8,340 nucleotides of DNA, from the NCBI GenBank assembly GCA_036377055.1, contig DASUZD010000250.1:1-8340 (forward strand). The letters run 5' to 3'. Every line of letters begins with the position of its first letter. Positions within the stretch are counted from its first letter, which is position 1. A model generated the notes under the pieces. The model worked only from the letters and a program-made list of their open reading frames with translations, was not told where the DNA came from and made no database searches. The stretch is from DASUZD01 sp036377055 (GTDB lineage: Bacteria > Actinomycetota > Thermoleophilia > Gaiellales > Gaiellaceae). The position numbers and the translations under genes were made by a program. Of the stretch, positions 1 to 6,348 are shown piece after piece.

Positions 1-23
1 AGTGGGCACCGTAGAGCGTGACG

Positions 24-1067
24 ATGCTGGCCTACCTCGTCAGGCGGGTCGCGTGGGCAGGGGTCCTCTTCTTCGCGATCACGATGGTGACGTTCATCCT
101 CTTCTTCGTCCTGCCGGTCCAGCGCGCGCAGTTCGTCCGCAGGACCGAGTTCGAGTCGAACGACTTCAAGCGCGCGCTCGCGATTGACGGGCCGATCTAC
201 CAGGAATACGGCGAGTTCGTCGCGCGGATCGTCCGGCATGGGTCGCTCGGCGCGTCATTCGACAGCCGCCAGGACGTGAACGGGATCGTGGCGCAGGCAG
301 CGCCCGTCACGCTCTCCGTCGTCATCGGCGGCGCGATCGTCTGGATGCTGATCGCGATCCCCGTCGGCGTCCTCTCGGCGGTCCGTCCACGCTCGCTCTT
401 AGATCGAGTGACGATGGTCGGCGTCCTGATCGGGATCTCGGCGCACCCGCTCTGGATCGGCCTCATGCTCTCGTACTTCGTCGGCTACAAGTGGCAGCTC
501 GCGCCGATCAACGGCTACTGCGACCTCACGTACCCGGCGACGGCCTGCGGCGGCCCCATCCAGTGGGCATACCACCTGATGCTCCCGTGGATCACGTTCG
601 CGATCCTCTTCGCGGCGCTATACGTCCGGATGATTCGCGCGAACGTGCTCGACGTGCTCGACGAGGACTACGTTCGGACTGCGCGTGCGAAGGGGATGAG
701 CGAGTGGAAGGTGCTCCGCTCCCACGTCCTGCGGAACGCCTTCCTGCCGGTGATCACGATGCTCGGGATGGACATCGCGGTCACGCTGAACGCGGCCGTG
801 TTCGTCGAGACCGTCTACGGCCTGCCGGGTCTCGGCCGGACCGCGGTGCGCGCGCTCCAGCGCCAGGACCTGCCGACGATCCTCGGGATCGTGGTCTGGA
901 CGACGATCACCATCCTCGTCCTGAACCTGATCGTCGACCTGCTCTACAACTGGCTCGATCCGCGCGTGCGCGTTGTGGAGCCGGGTTCGAAACGGGCGGC
1001 GGCGCCGGTTGCGGGAGCCGCTGCGCCGCCTACGTCGTCGTCGCCGGTGGCGGCTCCGACGCGCTGA
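24..1067 (+). CDS. ABC transporter permease, DppB/OppB type (peptide/nickel family)
   Basis: This is an inner-membrane permease subunit of a dipeptide/oligopeptide/nickel-type ABC importer. From the ATG at 24 the protein has 347 residues, normal for DppB. It opens with the family's N-terminal pattern (MLAYLVRR) and a first membrane helix at about residues 8-30. Further hydrophobic helices follow. The cytoplasmic EAA loop that docks on the ATPase lies at about residues 214-243, with its conserved Gly at 224 (AKGMSEWKVLR). The family motif YGLPGLGR is at about 265-272. A two-cysteine insertion (GYCDLTYPATACGG) sits in an extracytoplasmic loop. A GTG at 18 could also be the start; the ATG at 24 fits the family better. 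The Ala/Pro/Ser-rich tail after the last helix is encoded opposite the end of the thioredoxin gene. No DppC, ATPase or binding-protein gene follows, so the partners must lie upstream, outside the window. The substrate cannot be told from sequence. Confidence 0.93.
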   Translation: MLAYLVRRVAWAGVLFFAITMVTFILFFVLPVQRAQFVRRTEFESNDFKRALAIDGPIYQEYGEFVARIVRHGSLGASFDSRQDVNGIVAQAAPVTLSVVIGGAIVWMLIAIPVGVLSAVRPRSLLDRVTMVGVLIGISAHPLWIGLMLSYFVGYKWQLAPINGYCDLTYPATACGGPIQWAYHLMLPWITFAILFAALYVRMIRANVLDVLDEDYVRTARAKGMSEWKVLRSHVLRNAFLPVITMLGMDIAVTLNAAVFVETVYGLPGLGRTAVRALQRQDLPTILGIVVWTTITILVLNLIVDLLYNWLDPRVRVVEPGSKRAAAPVAGAAAPPTSSSPVAAPTR

Positions 1068-1377
1068 GCCAGGCCGCGAACTCCTTCTCGAAGTGCGATC
1101 GCGGCCGCGCGCCGATCAGCGCCGCGCGCGGCTCGCCGCCCTCGAAGAGCATGACCGTCGGGATCGACATGACGCCGTACCGGCTGGCCGAGGATGGGTG
1201 GTCGTCGATGTTCAGCCGCACGAAGTCGACCTGGCCCGCGTTGGCCTCCGCGAGCTGCTCGAGAATCGGGTGAACCGCCCGGCAGGGCCCGCACCAGGGC
1301 GCCCAGAAGTCGACCACGACCGGACGCTCCGCGTGGAGCACCTGCTCGTCGAACTGCGCGTCCGTGACCTCGTCCAC
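1030..1377 (-). CDS. trxA: Thioredoxin
   Basis: This is a small cytoplasmic thiol-disulfide oxidoreductase of 115 residues, close to the usual 105-110. It shows the redox-active WCGPC motif at residues 28-32 (Cys29, Cys32), preceded by VVVDFWAP. The cis-proline loop is SIPT (Pro73), and it is followed by the FEGGEP segment and Gly89. There is no signal peptide or membrane segment. The start is GTG at 1377. No Shine-Dalgarno sequence is obvious, but a TAGCAT hexamer (1390-1385), partly made of the stop codon of the upstream glycosyltransferase, ends 7 nt before it and could be a -10 element of a leaderless transcript. The gene lies 10 bp after the glycosyltransferase and may also be read as its operon partner. 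Its last codons (a Pro/Ala/Thr tail) overlap the end of the permease gene on the other strand by 38 bp. Confidence 0.95.
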   Translation of the reverse strand: MDEVTDAQFDEQVLHAERPVVVDFWAPWCGPCRAVHPILEQLAEANAGQVDFVRLNIDDHPSSASRYGVMSIPTVMLFEGGEPRAALIGARPRSHFEKEFAAWLSASEPPPATTT

Positions 1378-1387
1378 CGACTCGATG

Positions 1388-2107
1388 CTACAGGCGTCCT
1401 CGCAGCGCGGCGGCGCGCAGGGCCGGCACCTTCCAGATCGCCTCGAGCACGATCGAGCGGCTCATCTTCGAGCCGCCGGCCTCGCGGTCGACGAAGCGGA
1501 TCGGGATCTCGACGACGCGGAACCCTGCGCGCAGCGTGCGGTAGGTGGTCTCGATCTGGAACGCGTAGCCGAGGCTCGCGATCGCGTCGAGATCGATCCG
1601 CTCGAGCACCGCGCGCCGGTAGCACTTGAACCCACCGGTCAGGTCGCGGATGCGCGTCCCGATGAGGACCTGCGCGTACATGGAGCCGCCGCGCGAGATG
1701 AAGCGGCGGACGAGCCCCCAGTTGCCGACGCTGCCGCCGCGGACGTAGCGCGACCCGAGCACGAGGTCGGCGCCGTCCTCGGCCGCGGCGACGAGGCGGG
1801 GAACGTCGTTGGGGTCGTGCGAGAAGTCGCAGTCCATCTCGAGGACGAGCTCGGCGCCGTCCGCGAGCGCGCGCTTGAAGCCGGCGAGGTAGGCCGGCCC
1901 GAGGCCCTCCTTGCGCTCGCGGTGGAGCACGCTGACGTAGTCGCGCTCTCCGGCGAGGCGGTCGGCGATCTCGCCCGTTCCGTCCGGCGAGCGGTCGTCG
2001 ATCACGAGTACGCGGTCGCCGGGGCGCAGCACGTCGCCGAGTGAGCCGATCATCGCCTCGAGGTTCTCGCGCTCGTTGTACGTCGGCAGGCAGATCGTCG
2101 CGCGCAT
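1388..2107 (-). CDS. Family 2 glycosyltransferase, polyprenyl-phosphate mannose synthase (DPM1)-like
   Basis: This is a 239-residue GT-A fold enzyme. Relatives transfer mannose or another sugar from a nucleotide sugar to a polyprenyl phosphate, making a lipid-linked donor at the cytoplasmic membrane face. Visible motifs are PTYNE (residues 8-12), the nucleotide-binding VIDD.SPDGT (Asp37-Asp38), the metal-binding DxD in EMDCDFSHDP (Asp92, Asp94), GSRYV.GG, DLTGGFKCYRR, and a late SKMS segment typical of DPM1-like enzymes. There is no C-terminal membrane domain, so it is the short soluble form. The ATG at 2107 is chosen because MRATICLPTYNE fits the family and an AGGGG Shine-Dalgarno sequence (complement of 2113-2117) lies 5 nt upstream. 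An in-frame ATG at 2131 would add eight residues with no such support. It is divergent from PolX across 22 bp and followed by thioredoxin. The sugar is not proven; mannose is the family-based guess. Confidence 0.9.
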   Translation of the reverse strand: MRATICLPTYNERENLEAMIGSLGDVLRPGDRVLVIDDRSPDGTGEIADRLAGERDYVSVLHRERKEGLGPAYLAGFKRALADGAELVLEMDCDFSHDPNDVPRLVAAAEDGADLVLGSRYVRGGSVGNWGLVRRFISRGGSMYAQVLIGTRIRDLTGGFKCYRRAVLERIDLDAIASLGYAFQIETTYRTLRAGFRVVEIPIRFVDREAGGSKMSRSIVLEAIWKVPALRAAALRGRL

Positions 2108-2116
2108 GAGCGCCCC

Positions 2117-2122
2117 TATGAT
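2117..2122 (+). promoter_or_regulatory. Putative -10 element (TATGAT) of polX, leaderless
   Basis: TATGAT is one base from the sigma-70 consensus TATAAT. It ends 7 nt before the ATG at 2130, so transcription would start at or next to the A of the start codon. I see no clear -35 at 17-bp spacing. It partly overlaps the Shine-Dalgarno sequence of the divergent glycosyltransferase. This is inferred from sequence only. Confidence 0.5.
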
Positions 2123-2129
2123 CGCGACC

Positions 2130-3857
2130 ATGGCCGCTGGCGCGCCGAGGAACCCGGAGGTGGCCGAGCAGTTCGACCTGCTCGCCGACTTCCTCGAGCT
2201 CGAAGGAGCCGACGCGTTCCGGGTCGTGGCCTACCGTCGTGCGGCGAACCGGATCCGCGAGACACCCGGCTCGATCGTCGACCTCGCGCGCGCAGGGCGC
2301 GCCAAGGAGCTCCAGGGGATCGGCAAGACGATCGAGGAGAAGATCGTCCAGGTCGCCGACAACGGCGAGATCCACGCGCTGACGAAGCGAAAGGCGATCG
2401 TCCCGCCCGAGGTCGTGCTCTTCATGCGGCTGCCCGGCCTCGGGCCGAAGACGGTGCGGCGGATCTGGCAGGAGCTCGGCGTGACGACGCTCGAGGAGTT
2501 GCGCGCCGCGGCCGAGCAGGAGCGGCTGCGCGGGCTGAGCGGCCTCGGCGCGCGGAGCGAGGAGCGGATCCTGCACGCGCTCAGGACGGCGGCCGAGCAG
2601 CCGAGCCCGCAGACGGGACGGAGGCTCCTCGGCGATGGGCTCGGCGCGGTGCTCGCCGTGGTCGCGACGCTCCGCGAGCACCCGCTCGTCGAGAAGATCA
2701 GCGAGGCGGGCAGCGTGCGCCGCCGCAAGGAGACGTTCCGCGACCTCGACATCATCGCGACCGCGACCGATCCGGCCGCGCTGACGGAGTCGTTCACGAA
2801 GCTGCGTTGGGTCGACGAGGTGGCCGCGAAGGGGCCGACCAAGGCGACGGTCGTGTCGGGCGACGGGCTGCGCTTCGATCTTCGCGTCGTCCCGCCGGAG
2901 TCCTACGGGAACCTGCTCCAGCACTTCACCGGTTCGAAGCAGCACAACCTCGCGCTGCGCGAGGCAGCGGTTCGGCGCGGCCTGTCCGTCTCCGAGTACG
3001 GGATCACGGTCGTCGAGTCGGGCGAGGTCGTCACGGCCTCCGAGGAGGCGGAGGCCTACGAGCGGCTCGAGTACCAATGGATCCCGCCCGAGCTGCGCGA
3101 GAACGCGGGCGAGCTCGAGGCCGCGCGGCGCGGCGAGCTGCCGAAGCTCGTCGAGCTCGACGACCTCCGCGGGGACCTGCACTGCCACTCGACGTGGTCG
3201 TCCGACGGCAAGAACTCGATCGAGGAGATGGCGGTCACGGCGCGCGACCGCGGCTACGCGTACCTCGCGCTGACCGACCACTCGCACTACCTGCGCGAGG
3301 ACCGGCTCGCCCGCCAACACGAGGAGATCGACGCGCTGAACGATCGTCTCGCGCCGTTCCGGATCCTGAAGGGGATCGAGGTGAACATCCGCGCGAACGG
3401 GGAGATCGACGTCGACGACGACACCCTCGCCGCGCTCGACTGGGTGATGGCGTCGATCCACAGCGGCTTCGACCGCAGCCCGACCGAGCGTGTGCTGGCT
3501 GCGATGGAGAGCCCGCACGTCGACTGCATCGGCCACCTGACCGGGCGCAAGCTGAACATCCGTGGGCCGATGGAGATCGACGTCGAGCGCGTCGTGGCGC
3601 GCGCCGCAGAGACGGGCACGTTCCTCGAGATCAACTCGCAGCCGAACCGGCTCGACCTGCGCGACGTCCACGCACGGCTCGCGGGCGAGGCCGGCGTCAA
3701 GGTCGTCGTCTCGACGGACGCGCACGAGGTGCGCGCGCTCGCGTGGGCGGAGCTGGGCGTCGCGCAGGCGCGTCGGGCCTGGCTGACGAAGGAGCAGGTG
3801 CTGAACACGCGATCGTGGCGGGAGGTCCAGCGGCTGCTGAAGAAGCCGAGCCGCTAG
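2130..3857 (+). CDS. polX: DNA polymerase/3'-5' exonuclease PolX (Pol beta-like domain plus PHP domain)
   Basis: This is a family-X repair polymerase of 575 residues, the usual bacterial PolX length, acting in gap filling and base-excision repair. An N-terminal 8-kDa-like domain carries helix-hairpin-helix motifs at GIGKT (63-67), LPGLGPKT (101-108) and LSGLG (136-140). The nucleotidyltransferase motif GSVRRRKETFRDLD (194-207) supplies Asp205 and Asp207, and the third acidic residue is Asp250 (RFDLRVV). The C-terminal PHP phosphoesterase domain retains its metal ligands: DLHCHS (His351, His353), LTDHSH (Asp383, His384), Glu417, His444, His469, Glu500 and the late DAH (Asp530, His532). Polymerase and exonuclease sites therefore both look intact. 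The ATG at 2130 is preferred over in-frame ATGs at 2076, 2106 and 2118: the homologous region starts just after it, and a TATGAT box places transcription start there. It is divergent from the glycosyltransferase and probably transcribed alone. Confidence 0.96.
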   Translation: MAAGAPRNPEVAEQFDLLADFLELEGADAFRVVAYRRAANRIRETPGSIVDLARAGRAKELQGIGKTIEEKIVQVADNGEIHALTKRKAIVPPEVVLFMRLPGLGPKTVRRIWQELGVTTLEELRAAAEQERLRGLSGLGARSEERILHALRTAAEQPSPQTGRRLLGDGLGAVLAVVATLREHPLVEKISEAGSVRRRKETFRDLDIIATATDPAALTESFTKLRWVDEVAAKGPTKATVVSGDGLRFDLRVVPPESYGNLLQHFTGSKQHNLALREAAVRRGLSVSEYGITVVESGEVVTASEEAEAYERLEYQWIPPELRENAGELEAARRGELPKLVELDDLRGDLHCHSTWSSDGKNSIEEMAVTARDRGYAYLALTDHSHYLREDRLARQHEEIDALNDRLAPFRILKGIEVNIRANGEIDVDDDTLAALDWVMASIHSGFDRSPTERVLAAMESPHVDCIGHLTGRKLNIRGPMEIDVERVVARAAETGTFLEINSQPNRLDLRDVHARLAGEAGVKVVVSTDAHEVRALAWAELGVAQARRAWLTKEQVLNTRSWREVQRLLKKPSR

Positions 3858-3894
3858 CCGCGCTCGGGGATGGAAGCGGACGGTTCCGTGACGC

Positions 3895-3913
3895 TTCGGG
3901 GTCAGACCCCGAG
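3895..3913. repeat. Palindromic repeat, copy 1 (TCGGGGTC A GACCCCGA)
   Basis: This is a perfect odd palindrome of 8+1+8 bases (3896-3912, centre 3904) in the gap after polX. As RNA or single-stranded DNA it would form a stem of about 6 bp with a TCAGA loop. No T-run follows, so it is not a classical intrinsic terminator. A further GGGGTC at 3913-3918 could pair with the same GACCCC arm. An identical palindrome lies 100 bp downstream. It resembles dispersed REP-type palindromes of actinobacterial genomes, but that class assignment is inference. Confidence 0.8.
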
Positions 3914-3994
3914 GGGTCGCGCGCGGTGCCGAGCCCGCATGTGAAGGAGCTTCGTCCGCGGAGCTGTGGATGTTCCGCGCGCCACTCGTGCAGT

Positions 3995-4013
3995 TTCGGG
4001 GTCAGACCCCGAA
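3995..4013. repeat. Palindromic repeat, copy 2 (TTCGGGGTC A GACCCCGAA)
   Basis: This is a second perfect copy, symmetrical over 9+1+9 bases (centre 4004), exactly 100 bp from the centre of copy 1. It lies 47 bp upstream of the predicted -10 element of the decarboxylase gene. The sequence between the two copies shows no gene. It could be a dispersed REP-like element, part of a transcription end after polX, or a paired binding site; sequence alone does not decide. Confidence 0.8.
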
Positions 4014-4059
4014 GTCGCGACCGCGAGCGTCCGCCCGGAGAACGACGGGTTTCCCCGGC

Positions 4060-4065
4060 TAGAGT
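4060..4065 (+). promoter_or_regulatory. Putative -10 element (TAGAGT) of the decarboxylase gene
   Basis: TAGAGT ends 6 nt before the ATC codon at 4072, the same spacing seen at other unit-leading genes in this window. Its TAG also closes the decarboxylase reading frame upstream, so the protein cannot begin before 4063. A transcript would start at about 4072. I see no convincing -35. Confidence 0.45.
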
Positions 4066-4119
4066 CGCGCCATCGACGAGCTGACCTTTCGCGAGGACGG
4101 CGCTGCGGCGCTCGAATGG

Positions 4120-5379
4120 GTGGCGCGCTACCTGGAGGGCGTTCGCGACCTCCCCGTCCTCGCGCAGGTCCAGCCCGGAGACGTTCGCGCGAGCCTGCCC
4201 GCCTCGCCGCCCGAGCGGCCGGAGCCGTTCGCAAACGTCCTCCGCGACCTCGACGAGCTGCTCCTCCCCGGGATCACGCACTGGCAGCACCCGCGCTTCT
4301 TCGCTTACTTCGCGGTCACGGCCTCCGAGCCGGGAATCCTCGCCGAGCTGCTGACCGCGGCGCTCAACTCGGTCGCGATCGTCTGGCGCGCGGCACCTGC
4401 GTCGACCGAGCTCGAGCGGTTGACGCTCGACTGGCTCGCCCAGCTCCTCGGCCTGCCGGAGGGCTGGCACGGCCACATCGAGGACACGGCTTCGACCTCG
4501 ACCATTGCCGCGCTCGCGGCGGCCCGTGAGCTGACCGGCCGCCGCGTCGTCGTCGCCTCGGAGCACGCGCACTCGTCGGTCGACAAGGCCGTGCGGCTCC
4601 TCGGCATGGAGCTCCGCAAGGCGCCGGCCGACGACGAGTTCCGGATGCGGCCCGACGCGGTCGAGCTGGACGACGCGGCGGCAGTCGTCGCGACGGTCGG
4701 AACGACCTCGAGCGCGTCGGTCGACCCGGTGCGGGAGCTCGCGGACCGCTGCGAAGCAGCCGGCGCCTGGCTCCACGTGGACGCCGCGTATGCCGGCTCG
4801 GCGTGGGTGTGCCCGGAGCACCGCTGGTCGCAGGAAGGCGTCGAGCGCGCCGACTCGCTCGTCGTCAACGCGCACAAGTGGCTGCTCACGCCGATGGACT
4901 GCTCGTGCCTCTGGACGCGGCGCCCGGAGGCGTTCCGCGCCGCCTTCAGCCTCGTCCCGGAATACCTGCGGAGCTCGGACGAGGCGGAGAACCTCTCCGA
5001 CTACGGCCCGGCGCTCGGCCGCCGCTTCCGCTCGCTGAAGCTGTGGACGGTTCTGCGCTGCTTCGGCCGCGAGGGGCTCCAGGCGACGGTCCACGAGGCC
5101 GTCAGGCTGGCGGAGCTCTTCGAGGCCTGGGTGCGCGCCGAGCCCGGCTGGGAGGTCGTCGCGCCGCGGCACTTCTCGCTCGTCTGCTTCCGCCGCGACG
5201 GCAGCGACGGCGAGAACGCCGCGCTGCTCGAGCGCGTCAACGCGACCGGCGAGATCTTCCTCTCGCACACGGTTCTCGGCGGCCGTTACGTCCTGCGGCT
5301 CGCGGTCGGCAACGCGCGGACGACCGAGGACGACGTGCGCCTGGCGTGGGACGTCCTGCGCCGTGAGGCGGAGCGGTGA
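4120..5379 (+). CDS. PLP-dependent group II (aromatic-type) amino acid decarboxylase; true start probably near 4072
   Basis: This cytoplasmic fold-type I pyridoxal-phosphate enzyme removes the alpha-carboxyl of an amino acid. Counting from the GTG at 4120 (419 residues), family landmarks in order are HPRFFAYF, the segment WRAAPASTELERLTLDWL, the PLP-phosphate region HGHIEDTAST, the ring-stacking His151 (EHAHSSVDKA), Asp221 that pairs with the pyridine nitrogen (HVDAAYAG), the Schiff-base Lys253 (NAHKWL), and GRRFRSLKLW. All catalytic residues are present. This is the aromatic-L-amino-acid decarboxylase/histidine decarboxylase branch; the exact substrate is unknown. GTG 4120 is the first standard start codon, but the frame is open back to the TAG at 4060. 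The extra residues (IDELTFREDGAAALEW) look like the missing N-terminal helix of the family, so translation probably begins at ATC 4072 (435 residues) or CTG 4081. The stop overlaps the TPR gene start as GTGA. Confidence 0.92.
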   Translation: MARYLEGVRDLPVLAQVQPGDVRASLPASPPERPEPFANVLRDLDELLLPGITHWQHPRFFAYFAVTASEPGILAELLTAALNSVAIVWRAAPASTELERLTLDWLAQLLGLPEGWHGHIEDTASTSTIAALAAARELTGRRVVVASEHAHSSVDKAVRLLGMELRKAPADDEFRMRPDAVELDDAAAVVATVGTTSSASVDPVRELADRCEAAGAWLHVDAAYAGSAWVCPEHRWSQEGVERADSLVVNAHKWLLTPMDCSCLWTRRPEAFRAAFSLVPEYLRSSDEAENLSDYGPALGRRFRSLKLWTVLRCFGREGLQATVHEAVRLAELFEAWVRAEPGWEVVAPRHFSLVCFRRDGSDGENAALLERVNATGEIFLSHTVLGGRYVLRLAVGNARTTEDDVRLAWDVLRREAER

Positions 5380-6065
5380 GGCGCCGTCGCCCTCCCGCCG
5401 CCGACGTGCCGAAGCTCGAGCGGGGGCTCGCCGAGCTTCAGCGCAGCCACGGGCCCGCGCACGCAGAGACGCTCGCCGCGATGAACGAGCTCGCCACAGC
5501 CCTGCTCGCTCGGGGCGACGCCGACCAAGCGCGCAGGCTGCTCGAGGCGTCGCTCGCGATGCACCGCCGCACTTACGGCGCCGAGCACTCGGCCACCGTC
5601 GACGTCGCGAGCCGGCTCGCGGCGGCGTGCTTCGCCGACCACGACCCGCAGGCCGCGCGGTCGCTCCAGGTCGGCGTGGTCGAGGCGCGGCGGCGAACGC
5701 TCGGGGAGGAAGCTCCGGAGACGCTGACCGCTACGACGGGCTTGGCGCGCATCCTCGCCGACTGCGGCGACCTCGCCGGCGCCCGCGACCTGTACCGGCA
5801 CGTGTTCGCCGCACGCAGGCGCGTCTTCGGCGAGGATCACTCGGCGACGCTCGGCGCGATGACCGGGCTCGCGACGGCGCTGCACCTGAGCGGGGAGCGG
5901 GAGGAGTCGCGGTCGCTGTACGAGCACGTTCTCGAGCGGCGTCGGGCCCTGCTCGGCGAGGATCACCCGAAGACGCTTTCAGCGCGGCGCAATTTGGAGC
6001 GGGCGCGACGGACGGAAGGAGCGGAGGATGCTGGTCTCGACGACGAACGAACTGGCGGGTCATGA
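5376..6065 (+). CDS. Tetratricopeptide repeat protein, kinesin-light-chain type
   Basis: This is a 229-residue soluble protein made almost entirely of TPR helical hairpins with the 42-residue period of the kinesin-light-chain class. The recurring signature is a G..H..TL segment, then LA.....GD...AR.L....L..RR. About four repeats and the start of a fifth are visible between residues 15 and 210, followed by a short charged, probably disordered tail. There is no signal peptide, membrane helix or attached enzymatic domain, so a protein-protein scaffold role is all that can be said. The start is GTG 5376, overlapping the decarboxylase stop as GTGA. A TGAGG sequence (5364-5368) lies 7 nt upstream, so translational coupling is likely. 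The last 38 nt overlap the next gene. Bacterial proteins with this repeat are often sequence-diverse, and I do not recognise a specific family. Confidence 0.85.
   Translation: MRRRRPPAADVPKLERGLAELQRSHGPAHAETLAAMNELATALLARGDADQARRLLEASLAMHRRTYGAEHSATVDVASRLAAACFADHDPQAARSLQVGVVEARRRTLGEEAPETLTATTGLARILADCGDLAGARDLYRHVFAARRRVFGEDHSATLGAMTGLATALHLSGEREESRSLYEHVLERRRALLGEDHPKTLSARRNLERARRTEGAEDAGLDDERTGGS
6016..6021 (+). promoter_or_regulatory. Shine-Dalgarno sequence (AAGGAG) for the YbjQ-family gene
   Basis: AAGGAG lies 6 nt before the ATG at 6028 and inside the end of the TPR gene. It is the best ribosome binding site in the window and fixes the start of the YbjQ-family protein. Confidence 0.75.
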
Positions 6066-6348
6066 GATCGTGGAGGTGCTCGGAGAGGTGATGGGTCTCA
6101 CCGTGCGCTCGAGGAACATCGGCTCGCAGATCGGAGCCGGCTTCAAGTCGATCCTCGGCGGCGAGCTGAAGGGCATGACGAAGGCGCTCACCGAGAGCCG
6201 CCAGCAGGTGATGGATCGGATGATCGAGGAGGCGCAGGCGAAGGGAGCGGACGCGATCGTCGCGATGCGCTTCGACACGTCCGAGATGGGCTCGAACTGG
6301 ACCGAGATCTGCGCTTACGGAACGGCTGTGCGGACCCGTCGCGGCTAG
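6028..6348 (+). CDS. YbjQ/UPF0145 family protein
   Basis: This is a 106-residue protein matching the YbjQ (UPF0145, sometimes called heavy-metal-binding domain) family, close to the family's usual 100-110 residues. Recognisable parts are the start LVSTTNELAGHEIVEVLG, the middle NIGSQIGAGFKSILGGELKGM, the helix with MIEEAQAKGADAIVAM, and a final strand ending CAYGTAV. There is no signal peptide or membrane segment. The family forms small oligomeric alpha/beta assemblies, but its biochemical role is not established; metal binding is suggested by name only. The ATG at 6028 has a strong AAGGAG upstream. The gene begins 38 nt inside the TPR gene, so it probably belongs to the decarboxylase-TPR-YbjQ unit. 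Its TAG stop shares bases with the stop of the opposing trehalose-phosphatase gene. Confidence 0.92.
   Translation: MLVSTTNELAGHEIVEVLGEVMGLTVRSRNIGSQIGAGFKSILGGELKGMTKALTESRQQVMDRMIEEAQAKGADAIVAMRFDTSEMGSNWTEICAYGTAVRTRRG

Noticed and set aside
1..23. End of an upstream gene or a leaderless promoter (TAGAGC at 12-17) before the permease
   Set aside because: Stops occur in two frames here (TAG at 12, TGA at 19), and too little sequence is visible to identify an upstream gene. TAGAGC does not fit TANNNT.
1212..3725. Minus-strand open frame of 837 codons
   Set aside because: It runs antisense to thioredoxin, the glycosyltransferase and polX, with Arg/Asp/Leu-rich low-complexity translation. 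It is a GC-bias shadow frame; the plus-strand polX and the other genes have clear catalytic motifs.
3895..4013. Minimal CRISPR array
   Set aside because: There are only two copies, the repeat is a short perfect palindrome, the spacing is 100 bp, and no cas gene is nearby.
2807..4084. Plus-strand open frame of 425 codons overlapping the polX PHP domain and the palindrome gap
   Set aside because: It is out of frame with polX and rich in Arg/Gly/Ala. PolX residues in the true frame include the full set of PHP metal ligands.
3697..5268. Minus-strand open frame of 523 codons
   Set aside because: It is antisense to the decarboxylase and the end of polX, with no domain pattern. Complementary-strand openness is expected in DNA this GC-rich.
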